A stretch of 64,000 bases of DNA from a gamma proteobacterium symbiont of Ctena orbiculata (GTDB lineage Bacteria > Pseudomonadota > Gammaproteobacteria > Chromatiales > Chromatiaceae). Below, piece by piece: positions 8,545 through 19,587 of this stretch. The first letter of the stretch is position 1, and each line of letters begins with the position of its first letter. The notes below the pieces were generated by a model, which made no database searches, was not told the DNA's origin, and saw nothing but the letters and a program-made list of their open reading frames with translations. The position numbers and the translations under genes are program-made. The stretch is from positions 1-64,000 of the forward strand of contig QBVC01000020.1 in assembly GCA_003058495.1 (NCBI GenBank), given 5' to 3'.

Positions 8545-8817
8545 TCAATCCCCGCTATAGAGATCGACACTCATCCGGGGCGGCAGCTGCAGGTGAAAAC
8601 CCTGGGTACGCAAGTTGTCCATTACCAGGATTGCATCCTCGCGGGCCAGCTTATGCTGCTCTGTCAGCAGGATCTCCATGACCCGCTCGGGCTTGCCGAA
8701 TCGCCCCAGCAGGGATTCGGGCACGCAGGAGAAATCGTCCTCGCGGGCGATGTAGAGATACATCTCATCCTTGCGCGGACTGCGGTAGATCCAGCAGGGC
8801 AGGCCAGGCCGCGTCAT
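8545..8817 (-). CDS. ycgL: YcgL domain protein
   Basis: A 90-residue protein with the YcgL pattern: a first strand with IYRSPRKDEMYLYI, the central REDDFSCVPESLLGRFG, and the C-terminal GFHLQLPPR. The family is small, conserved in Gammaproteobacteria and of unproven function; ribonuclease-D-linked genomic associations are known but not seen here. Its ATG overlaps the glgP stop codon by four bases (ATGA), so it is the second gene of a glgP-ycgL operon and translation is likely coupled. Confidence 0.85.
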   Translation of the reverse strand: MTRPGLPCWIYRSPRKDEMYLYIAREDDFSCVPESLLGRFGKPERVMEILLTEQHKLAREDAILVMDNLRTQGFHLQLPPRMSVDLYSGD

Positions 8818-11327
8818 ACAGAGGGTAGACTGACCGCTGGGATCGACATCTTGTCTAGCTGCCAGATATCCCGATTGTATTCATCGATCGTGCGGTCAGT
8901 GGAGAAGCGGCCGCTCTTGGCGCTGTTGACAATGCTCATGCGGGTCCACTGTTTCTGATCCTGGTAGGCCTGTGCGGCCCGCGCCTGGGCGTCGATATAG
9001 GAACGGAAATCGGCGGCGGTCATCCAGGGGTCGTAGGGATTGCGGATCGATTCGATGATGGGATCGAAGATGCCGGGCTCGAACTGGTTGAAGTAGCCGC
9101 TCTCCAGCAGCTGCATCACCCGTTTCAGATCGCCGTCCTTGTCGATGATTCGATTGGGCATGTAGTTGTGGCGCTTCGCCTCCACCTCTTCGCTGGTAAG
9201 GCCGAAGAGAAAGAAGTTGGCTTCGCCGACCTCCTCGAGGATCTCGATATTGGCGCCATCCAGGGTGCCGATGGTCACCGCACCGTTCATCATGAACTTC
9301 ATGTTACCGGTGCCCGAGGCCTCCTTGCCCGCCGTGGAGACCTGCTCTGAAAGATCGGTTCCAGGTGCGATCACCTCCATCGCGGTCACCCGGTAGTTGG
9401 GCAGAAAGGCGATCTTCAACATATCGCCCACCTGGATATCGTTGTTCACCACCCTGGCGACGCTGTTGACCAACTTGATGATCAGTTTCGCCATCTGATA
9501 GCCGGGCGCCGCCTTGCCGCCGATCAAGACGCAACGCTGGGTCCAGTTCTCCGTATCGCCCGCCTTGATGCGAGCGTAGAGGTGGATGACATGGAGGATA
9601 TTCAGCAGCTGACGCTTGTACTCATGGATCCGTTTTACCTGTACATCGAACATCGCGTCGCAATCGAAGCTGACGTTGCAATCGATCTTCACCAACTCCG
9701 CCAGGCGCTGCTTGTTCTCCCTTTTCACCTGCTGCCAGTCGCGTTGAAAGGCGGGATCCCCGGCATGGTCCGTCAGTGTCTCCAGGGCCGGCAGATCGGA
9801 GATCCAGCCGTTGCCAACCGTCTCATCCAGCAGCTTGCGCAGGCCGGGATTGCACGCCGCGAGCCAGCGCCTCGGGGTGACGCCGTTGGTCTTGTTGTTG
9901 AACCGGTGGGGCCAGAAGTCGTGGAAATCCTCGAACAGTCCCTGCTTCAGCAGCGCGGTATGCAGGGCCGCCACGCCGTTGATCGAAAAACTGCCGACGA
10001 TTGCCAGATAGGCCATGCGCACCATCGGCGTTTCACCCTCTTCGATGATCGACATCCGCCGCAGGCGGTCGGTATCCCCCGGCCACCGCAGGGCGACCTG
10101 GCTGAGGAAGCGGGCATTGATCTCGTAGATGATCTCCAGCAGCCTGGGCAGCAGGCATTGGAACAGCTTCACCGGCCAGCGCTCGAGGGCCTCGGGCAGC
10201 AGGGTGTGGTTGGTGTAGGCCATGGTGTTGCCGGTGATCTCCCAGGCCCGATCCCAGGAGAGACCATGCTCGTCCATCAACTGACGCATCAGCTCGGCGA
10301 CCGAGACGCTGGGATGGGTGTCATTGAGCTGAAAACAGTTCTTCTCCTCGAAGCCGGCGAAGTCGGCGTGGTTTTCCGTCCACTCCCGGATCACATCCCG
10401 GATGCTCGCGGAGGCGAGGAAGTACTGCTGACGCAGCCGCAGCTCCTTGCCGTTTTCGCTGGCGTCGTTGGGGTAGAGCACCATGGTGATGTGCTCGGCA
10501 TGGTTCTTCGCCTCCACCGCCTCGGGATAGCTGCCGGCGTTGAACTCCTCCAGGTTGAATTCGTCGGTGGCCGCCGCCTTCCACAGGCGCAGGGTATTGA
10601 CCGTGCCGTTGCGATAACCGGGCACGGGCAGGTCATAGGGGACGGCCAGCACGTCCTGGGTATCGACCCAGCGCACACTGCCGTTGATATGCTCGGTATG
10701 GCCGCAGAATTTTATCCGCTGGGTATACTCGGGGCGCTCGAGTTCCCATGGATTGCCGTCCCGCAGCCAGTGGTCCGGGTCCTCGATCTGATAACCGTTG
10801 GCGATATGCTGGCGGAACATGCCGTATTCATAGCGCAAACCGTAGCCGCGCACCGGGAGCTCCAGGGTGGCGCAACTGTCGAGGAAACAGGCGGCAAGGC
10901 GACCCAGGCCCCCGTTGCCGAGACCGGCGTCGGGTTCGCTCTCGCGGATATCGTCCAGATTGATGCCGAGGTCGATGAAGGCCCGGGTGACCTGCTCATC
11001 GACGTCCAGGTTGAGGATGGCGTTGCTCAGGGTCCGCCCCATGAGGAACTCCAGCGAGAGGTAGAAGGTGCGCTTGCAGTCTTCTTGCTCGTAGGTGGAG
11101 CGGGTGCGTTTCCAGCGCTCGATCAGACGGTCCCGGATCGCCAGCGCAAGGGCCTTATAGGGGTAGTGACTGGAGGTGCAGTGATCGTCCCGGCCCAGGG
11201 TGTGGGCGAAGTAGCGCCGAAAGTCGAAAGAGATCGCCTCCGAGTCCATCCCCAGCGGTGGCAGGGGAACCAACGGGTCACAGGCATGCTTCAATGGCCT
11301 GGCAGCAGAGGTCTCATGCTTTGACAT
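8814..11327 (-). CDS. glgP: glycogen/alpha-glucan phosphorylase
   Basis: An 837-residue enzyme of the usual length for the glycogen phosphorylase family (GT35). It splits alpha-1,4-glucans with phosphate to give glucose 1-phosphate. The pyridoxal-phosphate site is visible in EASGTGNMKFMMNGAVTIGT, with the lysine in GNMKF. The N-terminal half has the conserved EPDAGLGNGGLGRLAACFLDS and YGLRYEYGMF segments, and the catalytic half has KRIHEYKRQLLN. GGAG lies 7 nt before the ATG. It feeds the glycolytic flux served by glucokinase (54490) and phosphofructokinase (40074) elsewhere in the window, which suggests stored glycogen. It is co-transcribed with ycgL. Confidence 0.97.
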   Translation of the reverse strand: MSKHETSAARPLKHACDPLVPLPPLGMDSEAISFDFRRYFAHTLGRDDHCTSSHYPYKALALAIRDRLIERWKRTRSTYEQEDCKRTFYLSLEFLMGRTLSNAILNLDVDEQVTRAFIDLGINLDDIRESEPDAGLGNGGLGRLAACFLDSCATLELPVRGYGLRYEYGMFRQHIANGYQIEDPDHWLRDGNPWELERPEYTQRIKFCGHTEHINGSVRWVDTQDVLAVPYDLPVPGYRNGTVNTLRLWKAAATDEFNLEEFNAGSYPEAVEAKNHAEHITMVLYPNDASENGKELRLRQQYFLASASIRDVIREWTENHADFAGFEEKNCFQLNDTHPSVSVAELMRQLMDEHGLSWDRAWEITGNTMAYTNHTLLPEALERWPVKLFQCLLPRLLEIIYEINARFLSQVALRWPGDTDRLRRMSIIEEGETPMVRMAYLAIVGSFSINGVAALHTALLKQGLFEDFHDFWPHRFNNKTNGVTPRRWLAACNPGLRKLLDETVGNGWISDLPALETLTDHAGDPAFQRDWQQVKRENKQRLAELVKIDCNVSFDCDAMFDVQVKRIHEYKRQLLNILHVIHLYARIKAGDTENWTQRCVLIGGKAAPGYQMAKLIIKLVNSVARVVNNDIQVGDMLKIAFLPNYRVTAMEVIAPGTDLSEQVSTAGKEASGTGNMKFMMNGAVTIGTLDGANIEILEEVGEANFFLFGLTSEEVEAKRHNYMPNRIIDKDGDLKRVMQLLESGYFNQFEPGIFDPIIESIRNPYDPWMTAADFRSYIDAQARAAQAYQDQKQWTRMSIVNSAKSGRFSTDRTIDEYNRDIWQLDKMSIPAVSLPSV

Positions 11328-11396
11328 GGTGCTACTCCATGGAAAGGGTGACGAATCCCGGCGCTGCAGATCCGCCGCCGGAATTCAGTTTGTGAT

Positions 11397-12848
11397 TTAC
11401 CAACGCGGCAGATCGGTAGTGCCCATCAGATACTCGTCCACCGCCCGGGCCGCCTGCCGGCCCTCCCGAATCGCCCAGACCACCAGGGATTGTCCACGGC
11501 GCATGTCGCCGGCGGTAAACACGCCGTCGATGGAGGTCTTGTAGGCAATCGCACCGTCCGTCGCCGCCTTGACATTGCCGCGACTGTCCAGCTCCACGCC
11601 CAGCTCCTCGAGCAGACCCTCGTGAACCGGGTGGACAAAACCCATGGCGAGGGTGACCAGTTGCGCCTTGATCTCGAATTCGGAGTCGGCGATCTCGTTC
11701 ATTTTCCAGTTGCCGCTCTCATCCTTCTCCCATTCGACCTTGACGCAGCGCACCCCGTCGAGATTGCCTTCACCGTCATCCAGAAACGCCTTGGTGGCGA
11801 CCTGCCACATGCGCTCGCAACCCTCCTCCTGGGAGCTGGAGGTACGCATCTTGTTCGGCCAATGGGGCCAGGTCGTGCCCTTCTCCTCCCGCTCGGGGGG
11901 TTTCGGCAGAATCTCCAGCTGGGTGACCGAGGCCGCGCCATGCCGGTTCGAGGTGCCGATACAGTCCGATCCCGTATCACCACCGCCGATCACCACCACA
12001 TGCTTGCCTTCGGCGGAGATGAAGTTGTCCACCCTGTCGCCCTGCACCCGGTGACTGTTGCTGCGGAGAAAATCCATGGCGAAGTGGACGCCGTTCAGCT
12101 CACGACCGGGAATCGGCAGGTCACGGGGTTTCTCCGCACCGCCGGTGAGCAGCACCGCGTCGAACTCATCGATCAGCGCCTTGCCGGGCATGTCGACACC
12201 GACGTGTACACTGGTCTTGAACTCGACCCCCTCGGTGCGCATCTGCGCCATGCGGCGGTCGATCACCTTCTTGTCGAGCTTGAAGTCCGGGATACCGTAG
12301 CGCAACAGACCGCCGATCCGGTTCTGCCTTTCGAACAGCACCACCGCATGTCCCGCCCGGGCGAGCTGCTGCGCGGCTGCCATCCCGGCAGGCCCGGAAC
12401 CGACGACCGCGATACGCTTGCCGCTCTTGTGATCGGCGATCTGGGGCTTGACCCAGCCTTCGCTCCAGGCCTTTTCGATTATGCTGTACTCGATGGTCTT
12501 GATGGTCACCGGCTCGTCATCCAGATTCAGCGTACAGGCCGCCTCACAGGGGGCCGGGCAGATGCGGCCGGTGAATTCCGGAAAGTTGTTGGTGCTGTGC
12601 AGTACATCGATCGCGGCACGCCAATCCCCACGGTAGACCAGGTCGTTCCAGTCCGGGATGATATTGTTTACCGGGCAACCGTTATGGCAAAAGGGGATCC
12701 CGCAGTCCATGCAGCGGGCACCCTGCTGACTGACATTCTCCTCACTCAGCGGTATCACGAACTCGTTGTAGTGGATGATGCGATCCGCCACCGGCGCATA
12801 GGTCCTGTCCTGCCGCGCAATCTCTTTGAATCCCGTTGGCTTACCCAT
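11397..12848 (-). CDS. gltD: glutamate synthase small (beta) subunit
   Basis: A 483-residue FAD/NADPH subunit of glutamate synthase, which passes electrons from NADPH to the large subunit. The N-terminal cysteine region ([17 protein letters not shown]) supplies ligands for 4Fe-4S clusters. FAD binding is shown by [20 protein letters not shown] and NADPH binding by [16 protein letters not shown]. The C-terminal [17 protein letters not shown] is the closing flavin motif. It starts 2 bp after the gltB stop, with its GGGGAG ribosome site inside the end of gltB, so translation is coupled. Confidence 0.97.
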   Translation of the reverse strand: MGKPTGFKEIARQDRTYAPVADRIIHYNEFVIPLSEENVSQQGARCMDCGIPFCHNGCPVNNIIPDWNDLVYRGDWRAAIDVLHSTNNFPEFTGRICPAPCEAACTLNLDDEPVTIKTIEYSIIEKAWSEGWVKPQIADHKSGKRIAVVGSGPAGMAAAQQLARAGHAVVLFERQNRIGGLLRYGIPDFKLDKKVIDRRMAQMRTEGVEFKTSVHVGVDMPGKALIDEFDAVLLTGGAEKPRDLPIPGRELNGVHFAMDFLRSNSHRVQGDRVDNFISAEGKHVVVIGGGDTGSDCIGTSNRHGAASVTQLEILPKPPEREEKGTTWPHWPNKMRTSSSQEEGCERMWQVATKAFLDDGEGNLDGVRCVKVEWEKDESGNWKMNEIADSEFEIKAQLVTLAMGFVHPVHEGLLEELGVELDSRGNVKAATDGAIAYKTSIDGVFTAGDMRRGQSLVVWAIREGRQAARAVDEYLMGTTDLPRW

Positions 12849-12850
12849 CT

Positions 12851-15800
12851 TTAGAAACTCCCCTGACTGGCAGCCGAACTGGCACGTTGCGCCTGCATCT
12901 CTTTCAACGCACGCCGGTACTCAACCGGCATGACTTTGACGAACTTCGGCAGTATGCTCTCCCAGCTATTGAGAATCCGCCTCGCGACCGCGGAGTCGGT
13001 GTAGTGCATGTGGCGCTCTATCAGCTGTTTCAGGCGTATCGCATCGAAGCGGGTCATGTCGCGACTGAGATCGACCATGCCGTGGCTCTCGAGATCCCCA
13101 CCCTGATGATCCAGGTTCTCGAGGGCATCGTCCTCCTCCTCGATCGGCTCCAACTCCACCTGCGCCATGTTGCAGCGCTCGCTGAAGTCACCCGCCTCGT
13201 CGAGCACGTAGGCGATGCCACCGGACATACCGGCCGCGAAGTTGCGCCCGGTGGGACCGAGGCAGACCACAACACCGCCGGTCATATATTCGCAGCCGTG
13301 ATCGCCGACCCCTTCGATCACCGCGGTGACACCCGAATTGCGCACGGCGAAGCGCTCGCCGGCGACGCCACGGAAATAGCACTCGCCACTGATCGCGCCG
13401 TAGAGCAGGGTGTTGCCGACGATGATGTTCTCCTCCGCCTTGCCGATACCGGCATTCTCCGGCGGATAGATCACCAGGCGTCCACCTGAGATACCCTTGC
13501 CCACATAGTCGTTGCCTTCACCCGCCAGCTCGACGGTGACCCCCTTCGCCAGCCATGCGCCGAAGGATTGACCCGCGGTGCCCTTGGCCTTGATGTAGAT
13601 GGTGTCGTCGGGCAGACCTTTATGGCCATACCTTTCGGCCACCCGGCCCGAGAGCATGGTGCCGAAGGTACGGTTGTAGTTGTGGATATCGATCTCGATC
13701 TTCACCGCCTCGCCCTTTTCAAGGGCGGGTTGGGCGCGCTTGATCAGCTCCAGGTCGATCGCCTTGTCGAGTCCATGATCCTGAATTTCGGAATTGTAGA
13801 GGGCCACCTCCGGCTCTGCTTCAGGCTTTTTCAACAGCCGGCTGTAGTCGAGCCCTTTCGCCTTCCAGTGGTTGATCGCCTTGCGCATATCGAGGCGGTC
13901 GCTCTGCCCGACCATCTCGTTGAAGCTCCTGAAGCCGAGCTGGGCCATCAGCCTGCGCGCCTCCTCGGCGACGAAAAAGAAGTAGTTGATGACATGCTCG
14001 GGCTCGCCGGTAAAGCGCTTGCGCAGCTCGGGATCCTGGGTCGCGATGCCCACCGGGCAGGTATTGAGGTGGCACTTGCGCATCATCAGGCAGCCCTCGG
14101 CGATCAGCGGCGCGGTGGCAAAGCCGATCTCATCGGCGCCGAGCAGGGCGGCGACCACGACATCGCGCCCCGTTCTCATACCCCCGTCGGCCTGCACCGC
14201 GATGCGCCCGCGCAGCCTGTTCAGCACCAGGGTCTGGTGGGTCTCGGCCAGGCCGATCTCCCAGGGCGAGCCGGCATGCTTGATCGAGGTCAACGGGCTG
14301 GCGCCCGTGCCGCCATCATATCCGGAGATGGTCACATGATCCGCATGGGCCTTGGAGACGCCCGCGGCGACCGTTCCCACACCCACCTCCGAGACCAGCT
14401 TCACCGAGATCCGGGCGTTGGGATTGACGTTTTTCAGATCGTGGATCAGCTGCGCCAGGTCCTCGATGGAGTAGATATCGTGGTGCGGCGGCGGCGAGAT
14501 CAGACCCACTCCCGGGGTGGAGTGGCGCACCCGGGCAATCTGCTGATTGACCTTGTGGCCGGGCAGCTGACCGCCCTCGCCGGGCTTGGCCCCCTGGGCC
14601 ATCTTGATCTGGATGTCGTCGGAGTTGACCAGATATTCGGTGGTCACGCCGAATCGTCCCGAGGCGACCTGCTTGATCGCGGAACGCTCCGGATTCCGGC
14701 TGCCGTCCTCCAGCGGATTGAAACGCTCGGGCTCCTCGCCCCCCTCGCCGGTGTTCGACTTACCGCCGATGGCGTTCATCGCCTTGGCCAGGGTGGAGTG
14801 GGCCTCGTAGGAGATCGAGCCGAAGGACATGGCTCCGGTGGCGAAGCGCTTGACGATCTCGCTGGCGGGCTCAACCTCGTCCAGGGACAAGGGCTGATCC
14901 GCAAGCTTGAACTCGAACAGCCCCCTCAGCGTCAGCAGGATCTCGTTCTGGGTATTGATCGCATCGGCGAACGACTGATAGGTATCCCAGTCGTTGCTGC
15001 GCACCGCGTGCTGCACCTTGGCGATGGTCTCAGGCGTCCAGTTGTGATCCTCGCCGCGCAGTCTGTAGGCGTAGTCGCCGCCCACATCCAGGTGCTTCTT
15101 GTAGATCTGCTGGTCGCCGTAGGCCTTGTCGTGCCACTTGACCGCTTCCGCCGCTATCTCGCTCAGTCCCGCCCCCTCAATGGTGGTGGTTGTGCCGGTG
15201 AAGTAGCTTTCGATGAAGCCGCTGGAGAGGCCCACCGCATCGAAAATCTGGGCGCCGCAGTAGGACTGGTAGGTGGAGATACCCATCTTCGACATCACCT
15301 TCTTCAGGCCCTTGCCCACCGCCTTGATATAACGCCTCTGGGCCTCGGCAAAGGCCAGCGGCTCAGCAAGCGAGGGCAGCAGCGCCTGGATGGTATCGAA
15401 GGCAAGATAGGGATTGACCGCCTCCGCACCATAACCGGCAAGGGTGGCGAAGTGGTGCACCTCGAGGGCCGCGCCGGTCTCCAGCACCAGGCCCGATTCG
15501 GTACGCAGGCCCTTGCGAATCAGGTGATGATGCACCGCCGATGTGGCCAACAGGGAGGGTATGGCGATATTGTCCGCATCGACCCGACGGTCGGAGAGGA
15601 TGAGGATGTTGTAACCCTCGCGCACCTTCTGCTCGGCCTGCTCGCATAGCCTGGTCAGCGCCGGCTTCATACCGTCGACACCGCTCATCGAGGGATAGAT
15701 GATATCCAATGTCTTGGTTCTGAAGGCGCCGCCCGTGTTGTCCTCGATGTGGCGAATCCGCTCCAGATCCTCGTTGGTCAGCACCGGCTGCGATACCTCC

Positions 15801-17488
15801 AGGCGCATATGATCGCCTGCATCCGCCATATTCAGCAGGTTGGGCCGCGGACCGATCAGGCTGACCAGCGACATCACCAGCTCCTCGCGGATCGGATCGA
15901 TGGGCGGATTGGTCACCTGGGCGAAGTTCTGCTTGAAGTAGGTCGAGAGGTGCTTCGCCCGCAGCGAAAGCACCGAGGGCGGATTGTCCGCGCCCATGGA
16001 GCCGGTGGCCTCCTGTCCGGTCAAGACCATCGGCGTCAAGAGGAATTTGATATCCTCCTGGCTGTAGCCGAAGGCCTGCTGGGCGTCGAGCAGATCCTCG
16101 TCATCCGGCGCCATCGGCGCCACATCCGACGGCAGGGCATCGAGATGGATCTGGGTCTGATCCAGCCAGTCCTGGTAGGGCTTGGCGGCAGCAAGCTCGG
16201 CCTTGATTTCGGCATCGTCGATGATACGCCCCTGCTGCAGGTCGATGAGGAACATCTTGCCCGGCTGCAGACGCCACTTCTTCACGATCTTCTCTTCGGG
16301 TATGTCGAGCACGCCCATCTCGGAGGCCATCACAACCAGGTCGTCCTCGGTGATCAGATAGCGGGCGGGGCGCAGGCCGTTGCGATCCAGGGTCGCACCG
16401 ATCTGGCGGCCATCGGTAAATGCAACCGCCGCCGGGCCATCCCAGGGCTCCATCAACGCGGCGTGGAATTCATAAAAGGCGCGCCGCTCCTTGTCCATCA
16501 ACTTGTTGCCTCCCCAGGCCTCGGGGATCAGCATCATCATCGCATGGGCGAGGGAGTAGCCGCCGGCAACCAGCAACTCCAGGGCGTTGTCGAAACAGGC
16601 GGAGTCGGATTGGCCCTCGGGTATCAGCGGCCAGATCTTCTCCAGATCCTCGCCCAGGACCTCCGAGGCCATGGAGTTCTTGCGCGCGCTCATCCAGTTG
16701 ACATTGCCGCGCAGGGTGTTGATCTCGCCGTTGTGCGCGATCATGCGGAAGGGATGGGCCAGGTCCCAGGTGGGAAAGGTGTTGGTGGAGAATCGCTGGT
16801 GCACCAGGGCCAGGGCCGACTGCATGCGATCGTCCTGGAGATCGAGAAAGTACTCGCCCACCTGATTCGCCAGCAGCATCCCCTTGTAGACCAGGGTCCG
16901 GGAGGAGAACGAGGTGAAATAGAAGGCGTTGCCACCCTCCATTTCAGCCTGCCTGATTCGATTCTCAATCTGCTTGCGGATGACGAACAGTTTGCGCTCG
17001 AAGGCATCCTGATCGTTGCAGCTCACGCCCCGGGCGACAAAGACCTGTCTTACCACCGGCTCGGTGGGGACCACACTCTCACCCAGCCCGCTGTTGTTGA
17101 CCGGAACATCGCGCCAGCCGATCAACTGTTGCCCCTCGCCGGCTATCAGCGCCTCTATCGTCTCTTCACACTCCGCACGGCTCGCTTCATTCTGCGGCAG
17201 GAAGACCATGCCGATGGCGTAATCTCCCTGCGGCGGCAGTTCAAAATCAGCTACCCCGCGAAAGAAGGCATCGGGGATCTGCAGCAAGATACCTGCGCCA
17301 TCGCCAGCCTTTGGATCGGCCCCGACTGCGCCACGATGGGTGAGGCGATCCAGTATCTCCAGACCCTGTCGAATGGTTTCGTGGCTCTTCACGCCCTTGA
17401 TGTTGGCGACAAATCCAACACCGCAGGCGTCATGTTCATTGGCGGGATCATAGAGTCCCTGTTTCGGTGGTAAAGCACCTTGGCTCAT
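12851..17488 (-). CDS. gltB: glutamate synthase large (alpha) subunit
   Basis: The ATG at 17488 has GAGG 8 nt upstream and gives 1545 residues; a GTG at 17533 would add 15 unlikely residues. The enzyme makes two glutamates from glutamine and 2-oxoglutarate. The short propeptide ends before the Ntn-type nucleophile in [14 protein letters not shown]. The glutaminase domain is followed by the central domain, the FMN/2-oxoglutarate-binding synthase domain ([32 protein letters not shown]), the 3Fe-4S cysteines ([15 protein letters not shown]) and the C-terminal glycine-rich beta-helix ([19 protein letters not shown]). With gltD it provides the nitrogen-assimilation half of the GS-GOGAT cycle. Confidence 0.97.
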   Translation of the reverse strand: MSQGALPPKQGLYDPANEHDACGVGFVANIKGVKSHETIRQGLEILDRLTHRGAVGADPKAGDGAGILLQIPDAFFRGVADFELPPQGDYAIGMVFLPQNEASRAECEETIEALIAGEGQQLIGWRDVPVNNSGLGESVVPTEPVVRQVFVARGVSCNDQDAFERKLFVIRKQIENRIRQAEMEGGNAFYFTSFSSRTLVYKGMLLANQVGEYFLDLQDDRMQSALALVHQRFSTNTFPTWDLAHPFRMIAHNGEINTLRGNVNWMSARKNSMASEVLGEDLEKIWPLIPEGQSDSACFDNALELLVAGGYSLAHAMMMLIPEAWGGNKLMDKERRAFYEFHAALMEPWDGPAAVAFTDGRQIGATLDRNGLRPARYLITEDDLVVMASEMGVLDIPEEKIVKKWRLQPGKMFLIDLQQGRIIDDAEIKAELAAAKPYQDWLDQTQIHLDALPSDVAPMAPDDEDLLDAQQAFGYSQEDIKFLLTPMVLTGQEATGSMGADNPPSVLSLRAKHLSTYFKQNFAQVTNPPIDPIREELVMSLVSLIGPRPNLLNMADAGDHMRLEVSQPVLTNEDLERIRHIEDNTGGAFRTKTLDIIYPSMSGVDGMKPALTRLCEQAEQKVREGYNILILSDRRVDADNIAIPSLLATSAVHHHLIRKGLRTESGLVLETGAALEVHHFATLAGYGAEAVNPYLAFDTIQALLPSLAEPLAFAEAQRRYIKAVGKGLKKVMSKMGISTYQSYCGAQIFDAVGLSSGFIESYFTGTTTTIEGAGLSEIAAEAVKWHDKAYGDQQIYKKHLDVGGDYAYRLRGEDHNWTPETIAKVQHAVRSNDWDTYQSFADAINTQNEILLTLRGLFEFKLADQPLSLDEVEPASEIVKRFATGAMSFGSISYEAHSTLAKAMNAIGGKSNTGEGGEEPERFNPLEDGSRNPERSAIKQVASGRFGVTTEYLVNSDDIQIKMAQGAKPGEGGQLPGHKVNQQIARVRHSTPGVGLISPPPHHDIYSIEDLAQLIHDLKNVNPNARISVKLVSEVGVGTVAAGVSKAHADHVTISGYDGGTGASPLTSIKHAGSPWEIGLAETHQTLVLNRLRGRIAVQADGGMRTGRDVVVAALLGADEIGFATAPLIAEGCLMMRKCHLNTCPVGIATQDPELRKRFTGEPEHVINYFFFVAEEARRLMAQLGFRSFNEMVGQSDRLDMRKAINHWKAKGLDYSRLLKKPEAEPEVALYNSEIQDHGLDKAIDLELIKRAQPALEKGEAVKIEIDIHNYNRTFGTMLSGRVAERYGHKGLPDDTIYIKAKGTAGQSFGAWLAKGVTVELAGEGNDYVGKGISGGRLVIYPPENAGIGKAEENIIVGNTLLYGAISGECYFRGVAGERFAVRNSGVTAVIEGVGDHGCEYMTGGVVVCLGPTGRNFAAGMSGGIAYVLDEAGDFSERCNMAQVELEPIEEEDDALENLDHQGGDLESHGMVDLSRDMTRFDAIRLKQLIERHMHYTDSAVARRILNSWESILPKFVKVMPVEYRRALKEMQAQRASSAASQGSF

Positions 17489-17911
17489 TACGCAAACCTC
17501 ATTTCGCACACCCCAGCTAGGCCTACACCGCACCGCGGGTTATACAATAACCTGATACAAGGAGTTCACAGCGACCTGTCAGATCACTGGGTTACATCCG
17601 GCGGCCTCAGCCGACTCGTACGCCGCGGGGATACCGCGGAACAGGCAGGAACTGAAGCACCAGAAGACACAGAACATCGTAGGATACTGGAGAATCAGCT
17701 CTCAAGCCAGCCTGAAAATAACCCTGCAGGGGCGGAAATCCACCTGGACGCGGCAATCTCAGCGCTAGGCGACAACATCCGCCTTCGTGATAACAATCAC
17801 ATTATTATCAATAATATGGCGTAATTTCCAAGGCCGGAATCACTGCCGGGGGGAAGATCTCTTACCCGGACACCTGAGGTCCGGGCGGAAAAAATAGCTA
17901 AAATCCCATAA
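17489..17911. other. 423-bp gap between gltB start and damX end
   Basis: I see no convincing gene here. It must hold the gltBD promoter, reading leftwards, but I find no clear -35/-10 pair. Two dyads are present: ATTATT-ATC-AATAAT at 17801-17815 and CCCGGAC-N7-GTCCGGG at 17865-17885. The second lies 26 bp past the damX stop but has no T-run on the damX strand, so it is at best a weak terminator or a processing hairpin. An open frame on the plus strand (17480-17824) has no ribosome site and no recognisable composition. Confidence 0.6.
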
Positions 17912-19561
17912 TCATTGTGATTTAGACCGCTGCAGCGAGGCAAAGCTGCGCGCCCAGACACCCGCTTTCTGTACTGGTCCCGGCAATGACGACGCGGCTC
18001 CCAGGGCCGTGTCGCGGTCGGGGAAATCGCCCCACAATAGTGCATACAGGGGCCTGCCGTTGCGAGACATCTTGAAGGTATGGGTCTCGCTGCCGAGCCG
18101 ATATCTGTCGATATAGCCCTGCAAGGAGTCGAGATTCTCCACCGCGATCAACTGCAGCGTATAGCTGCTCGGTGGGCGCGACATGACCCACACCCGTGAA
18201 GCATCCTCAGGCGGTATACTCACTGTGGACGCAGCTTCGGTGACGCCAGCGACCGATACCGCTTCCGCTGCATCCGTCACGGGGTCCGCCGCCTTGGCGA
18301 CATCGATATTCTCCGTCACCGGTTGCTGCCGTTCGTCGTCAACCTCAACCGCGGCCGCCTCCTCTTGGGGCACCGCCACCGGGGCCTCGGCCTCCCTATT
18401 TTCCGCTGCCTCCTCCCCGCGCTCCGCAACCGGTTTCTGCGCGACGGGTCTATCGTCGATCGCCGGCTCAGGCTCCCGCCTCTCCACGGCGGCGATGAGG
18501 GTTTCGTCCTCGGCCTCACCCTGCAATTCGACGGCCTGTTCGGAGGTATCCGCAGTCATGGTCGGCTCTTCGACAACGAGGGCCCCCACCTCAGCCCGCT
18601 CCTCCACAGCCCTATCCGGAACCCCGGGCGTCGCCGGTTCTCTCTGTGCCACTTCGGGTGGCGGCATCTCCCGCTGCGCTGTTGCCGCAGGCGCGGGCAG
18701 CGGCGCTATCTCTTTCTCACCATACCCTTTGCGGCTCGAGGCGGGTTCAGACTCAAACAGGGAGCTGATAGGCCCGAACAAAAGAAGCAGAAGCACGAAC
18801 AGCAACAGCGGCGCACCACCAAACAGCAGCTGCTTTCTATATCCGCTCAGGTTGAAGCCCCCTCCCTTTACATCCCCGTCTTCACCCACCGCATTGAGGA
18901 TGGCGGTGGCCATCGGACCCGGATTGCCTTTCGTCTCCCGGAAGATCCGGTTCAGCTTTATCTCGTCCAGGGCCAGCTGATCCGACAATCCCTCGTTTTT
19001 CAGCAGAAACAGCATGTATGCCGTGGTCTCCTGACGGGTCAGCAGCGGCATGTCGATAACCTGAATCGCCTGGGGCGACATAATCTGCAGCTGGGGGGTC
19101 GAGAGCAGCAGGTCGATCTGTTCATCGGCAAACAGCACAATACTGACCAGGCGCACACCGTCCAGCTGCCTTTCAAACAGGCGCAGCAGGGTGATGAGGC
19201 TTGTCGGCGGCAGCATCTGTGCATCGTCCACAAGTAACACAGGTATGCGGCCCCGCTTGCGCAAAACCTCAAACCTGTCCACCAGGCGCTGCAGCAGTTC
19301 ACCGGCGATATCAGGCAGGCCGCAGCAGCGTGCAATGGTTGCCAGAAGGCGTTCCGGCTGCATGGTGGGATCGGCCTCAAAGTGGCAGACGGACCAGTTC
19401 TCCGGTGCCAATTGCTGGATTCTCGATGCCAGCAGGGTCTTGCCGATACCGGAGGATCCTCTGACCAGCGGCACCAGTTCGCTGTTCTCGATCAGATGAC
19501 GCACCAGATCAAGGCGTGCGCTGATCTCCGTGGTGGAAAAATAGTCGTAGGCGTCAGACAT
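17912..19561 (-). CDS. damX: DamX-like AAA ATPase with SPOR domain
   Basis: The ATG at 19561 has GGGGAGTGAAGG just upstream; 549 residues. The N-terminal half is an ExeA-like ATPase with Walker A (RGSSGIGKT, about residue 35) and Walker B (VLLVDDAQ, about 110). A single membrane helix follows (PLLLFVLLLLLFGPI, about 255-270). Then comes a long Glu/Ala/Pro-rich periplasmic linker and a C-terminal SPOR domain (YTLQLIAVENLDSLQGYI to LPGPVQKAGVWAR). SPOR domains bind denuded septal peptidoglycan, and DamX localises to the division ring in enterobacteria. It lies 26 bp after aroB, the usual aroK-aroB-damX arrangement. Confidence 0.88.
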   Translation of the reverse strand: MSDAYDYFSTTEISARLDLVRHLIENSELVPLVRGSSGIGKTLLASRIQQLAPENWSVCHFEADPTMQPERLLATIARCCGLPDIAGELLQRLVDRFEVLRKRGRIPVLLVDDAQMLPPTSLITLLRLFERQLDGVRLVSIVLFADEQIDLLLSTPQLQIMSPQAIQVIDMPLLTRQETTAYMLFLLKNEGLSDQLALDEIKLNRIFRETKGNPGPMATAILNAVGEDGDVKGGGFNLSGYRKQLLFGGAPLLLFVLLLLLFGPISSLFESEPASSRKGYGEKEIAPLPAPAATAQREMPPPEVAQREPATPGVPDRAVEERAEVGALVVEEPTMTADTSEQAVELQGEAEDETLIAAVERREPEPAIDDRPVAQKPVAERGEEAAENREAEAPVAVPQEEAAAVEVDDERQQPVTENIDVAKAADPVTDAAEAVSVAGVTEAASTVSIPPEDASRVWVMSRPPSSYTLQLIAVENLDSLQGYIDRYRLGSETHTFKMSRNGRPLYALLWGDFPDRDTALGAASSLPGPVQKAGVWARSFASLQRSKSQ

Positions 19562-19587
19562 GCCTTCACTCCCCATTGAAGCGGCTA

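Noticed and set aside
9582-11324. Long open reading frame on the plus strand antisense to glgP
   Set aside because: The opposite strand encodes a full-length glycogen phosphorylase with all expected motifs. The plus-strand translation has no recognisable domain and the length is explained by GC-rich codon use.
13568-15649. Very long open frame on the plus strand antisense to gltB (also 15749-17473)
   Set aside because: gltB on the minus strand is complete and well conserved. The antisense frame is a by-product of its codon composition.
17480-17824. 114-codon open frame on the plus strand in the gltB upstream gap
   Set aside because: No ribosome site, begins inside the gltB start on the other strand and has no familiar composition. 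I treat the region as non-coding.
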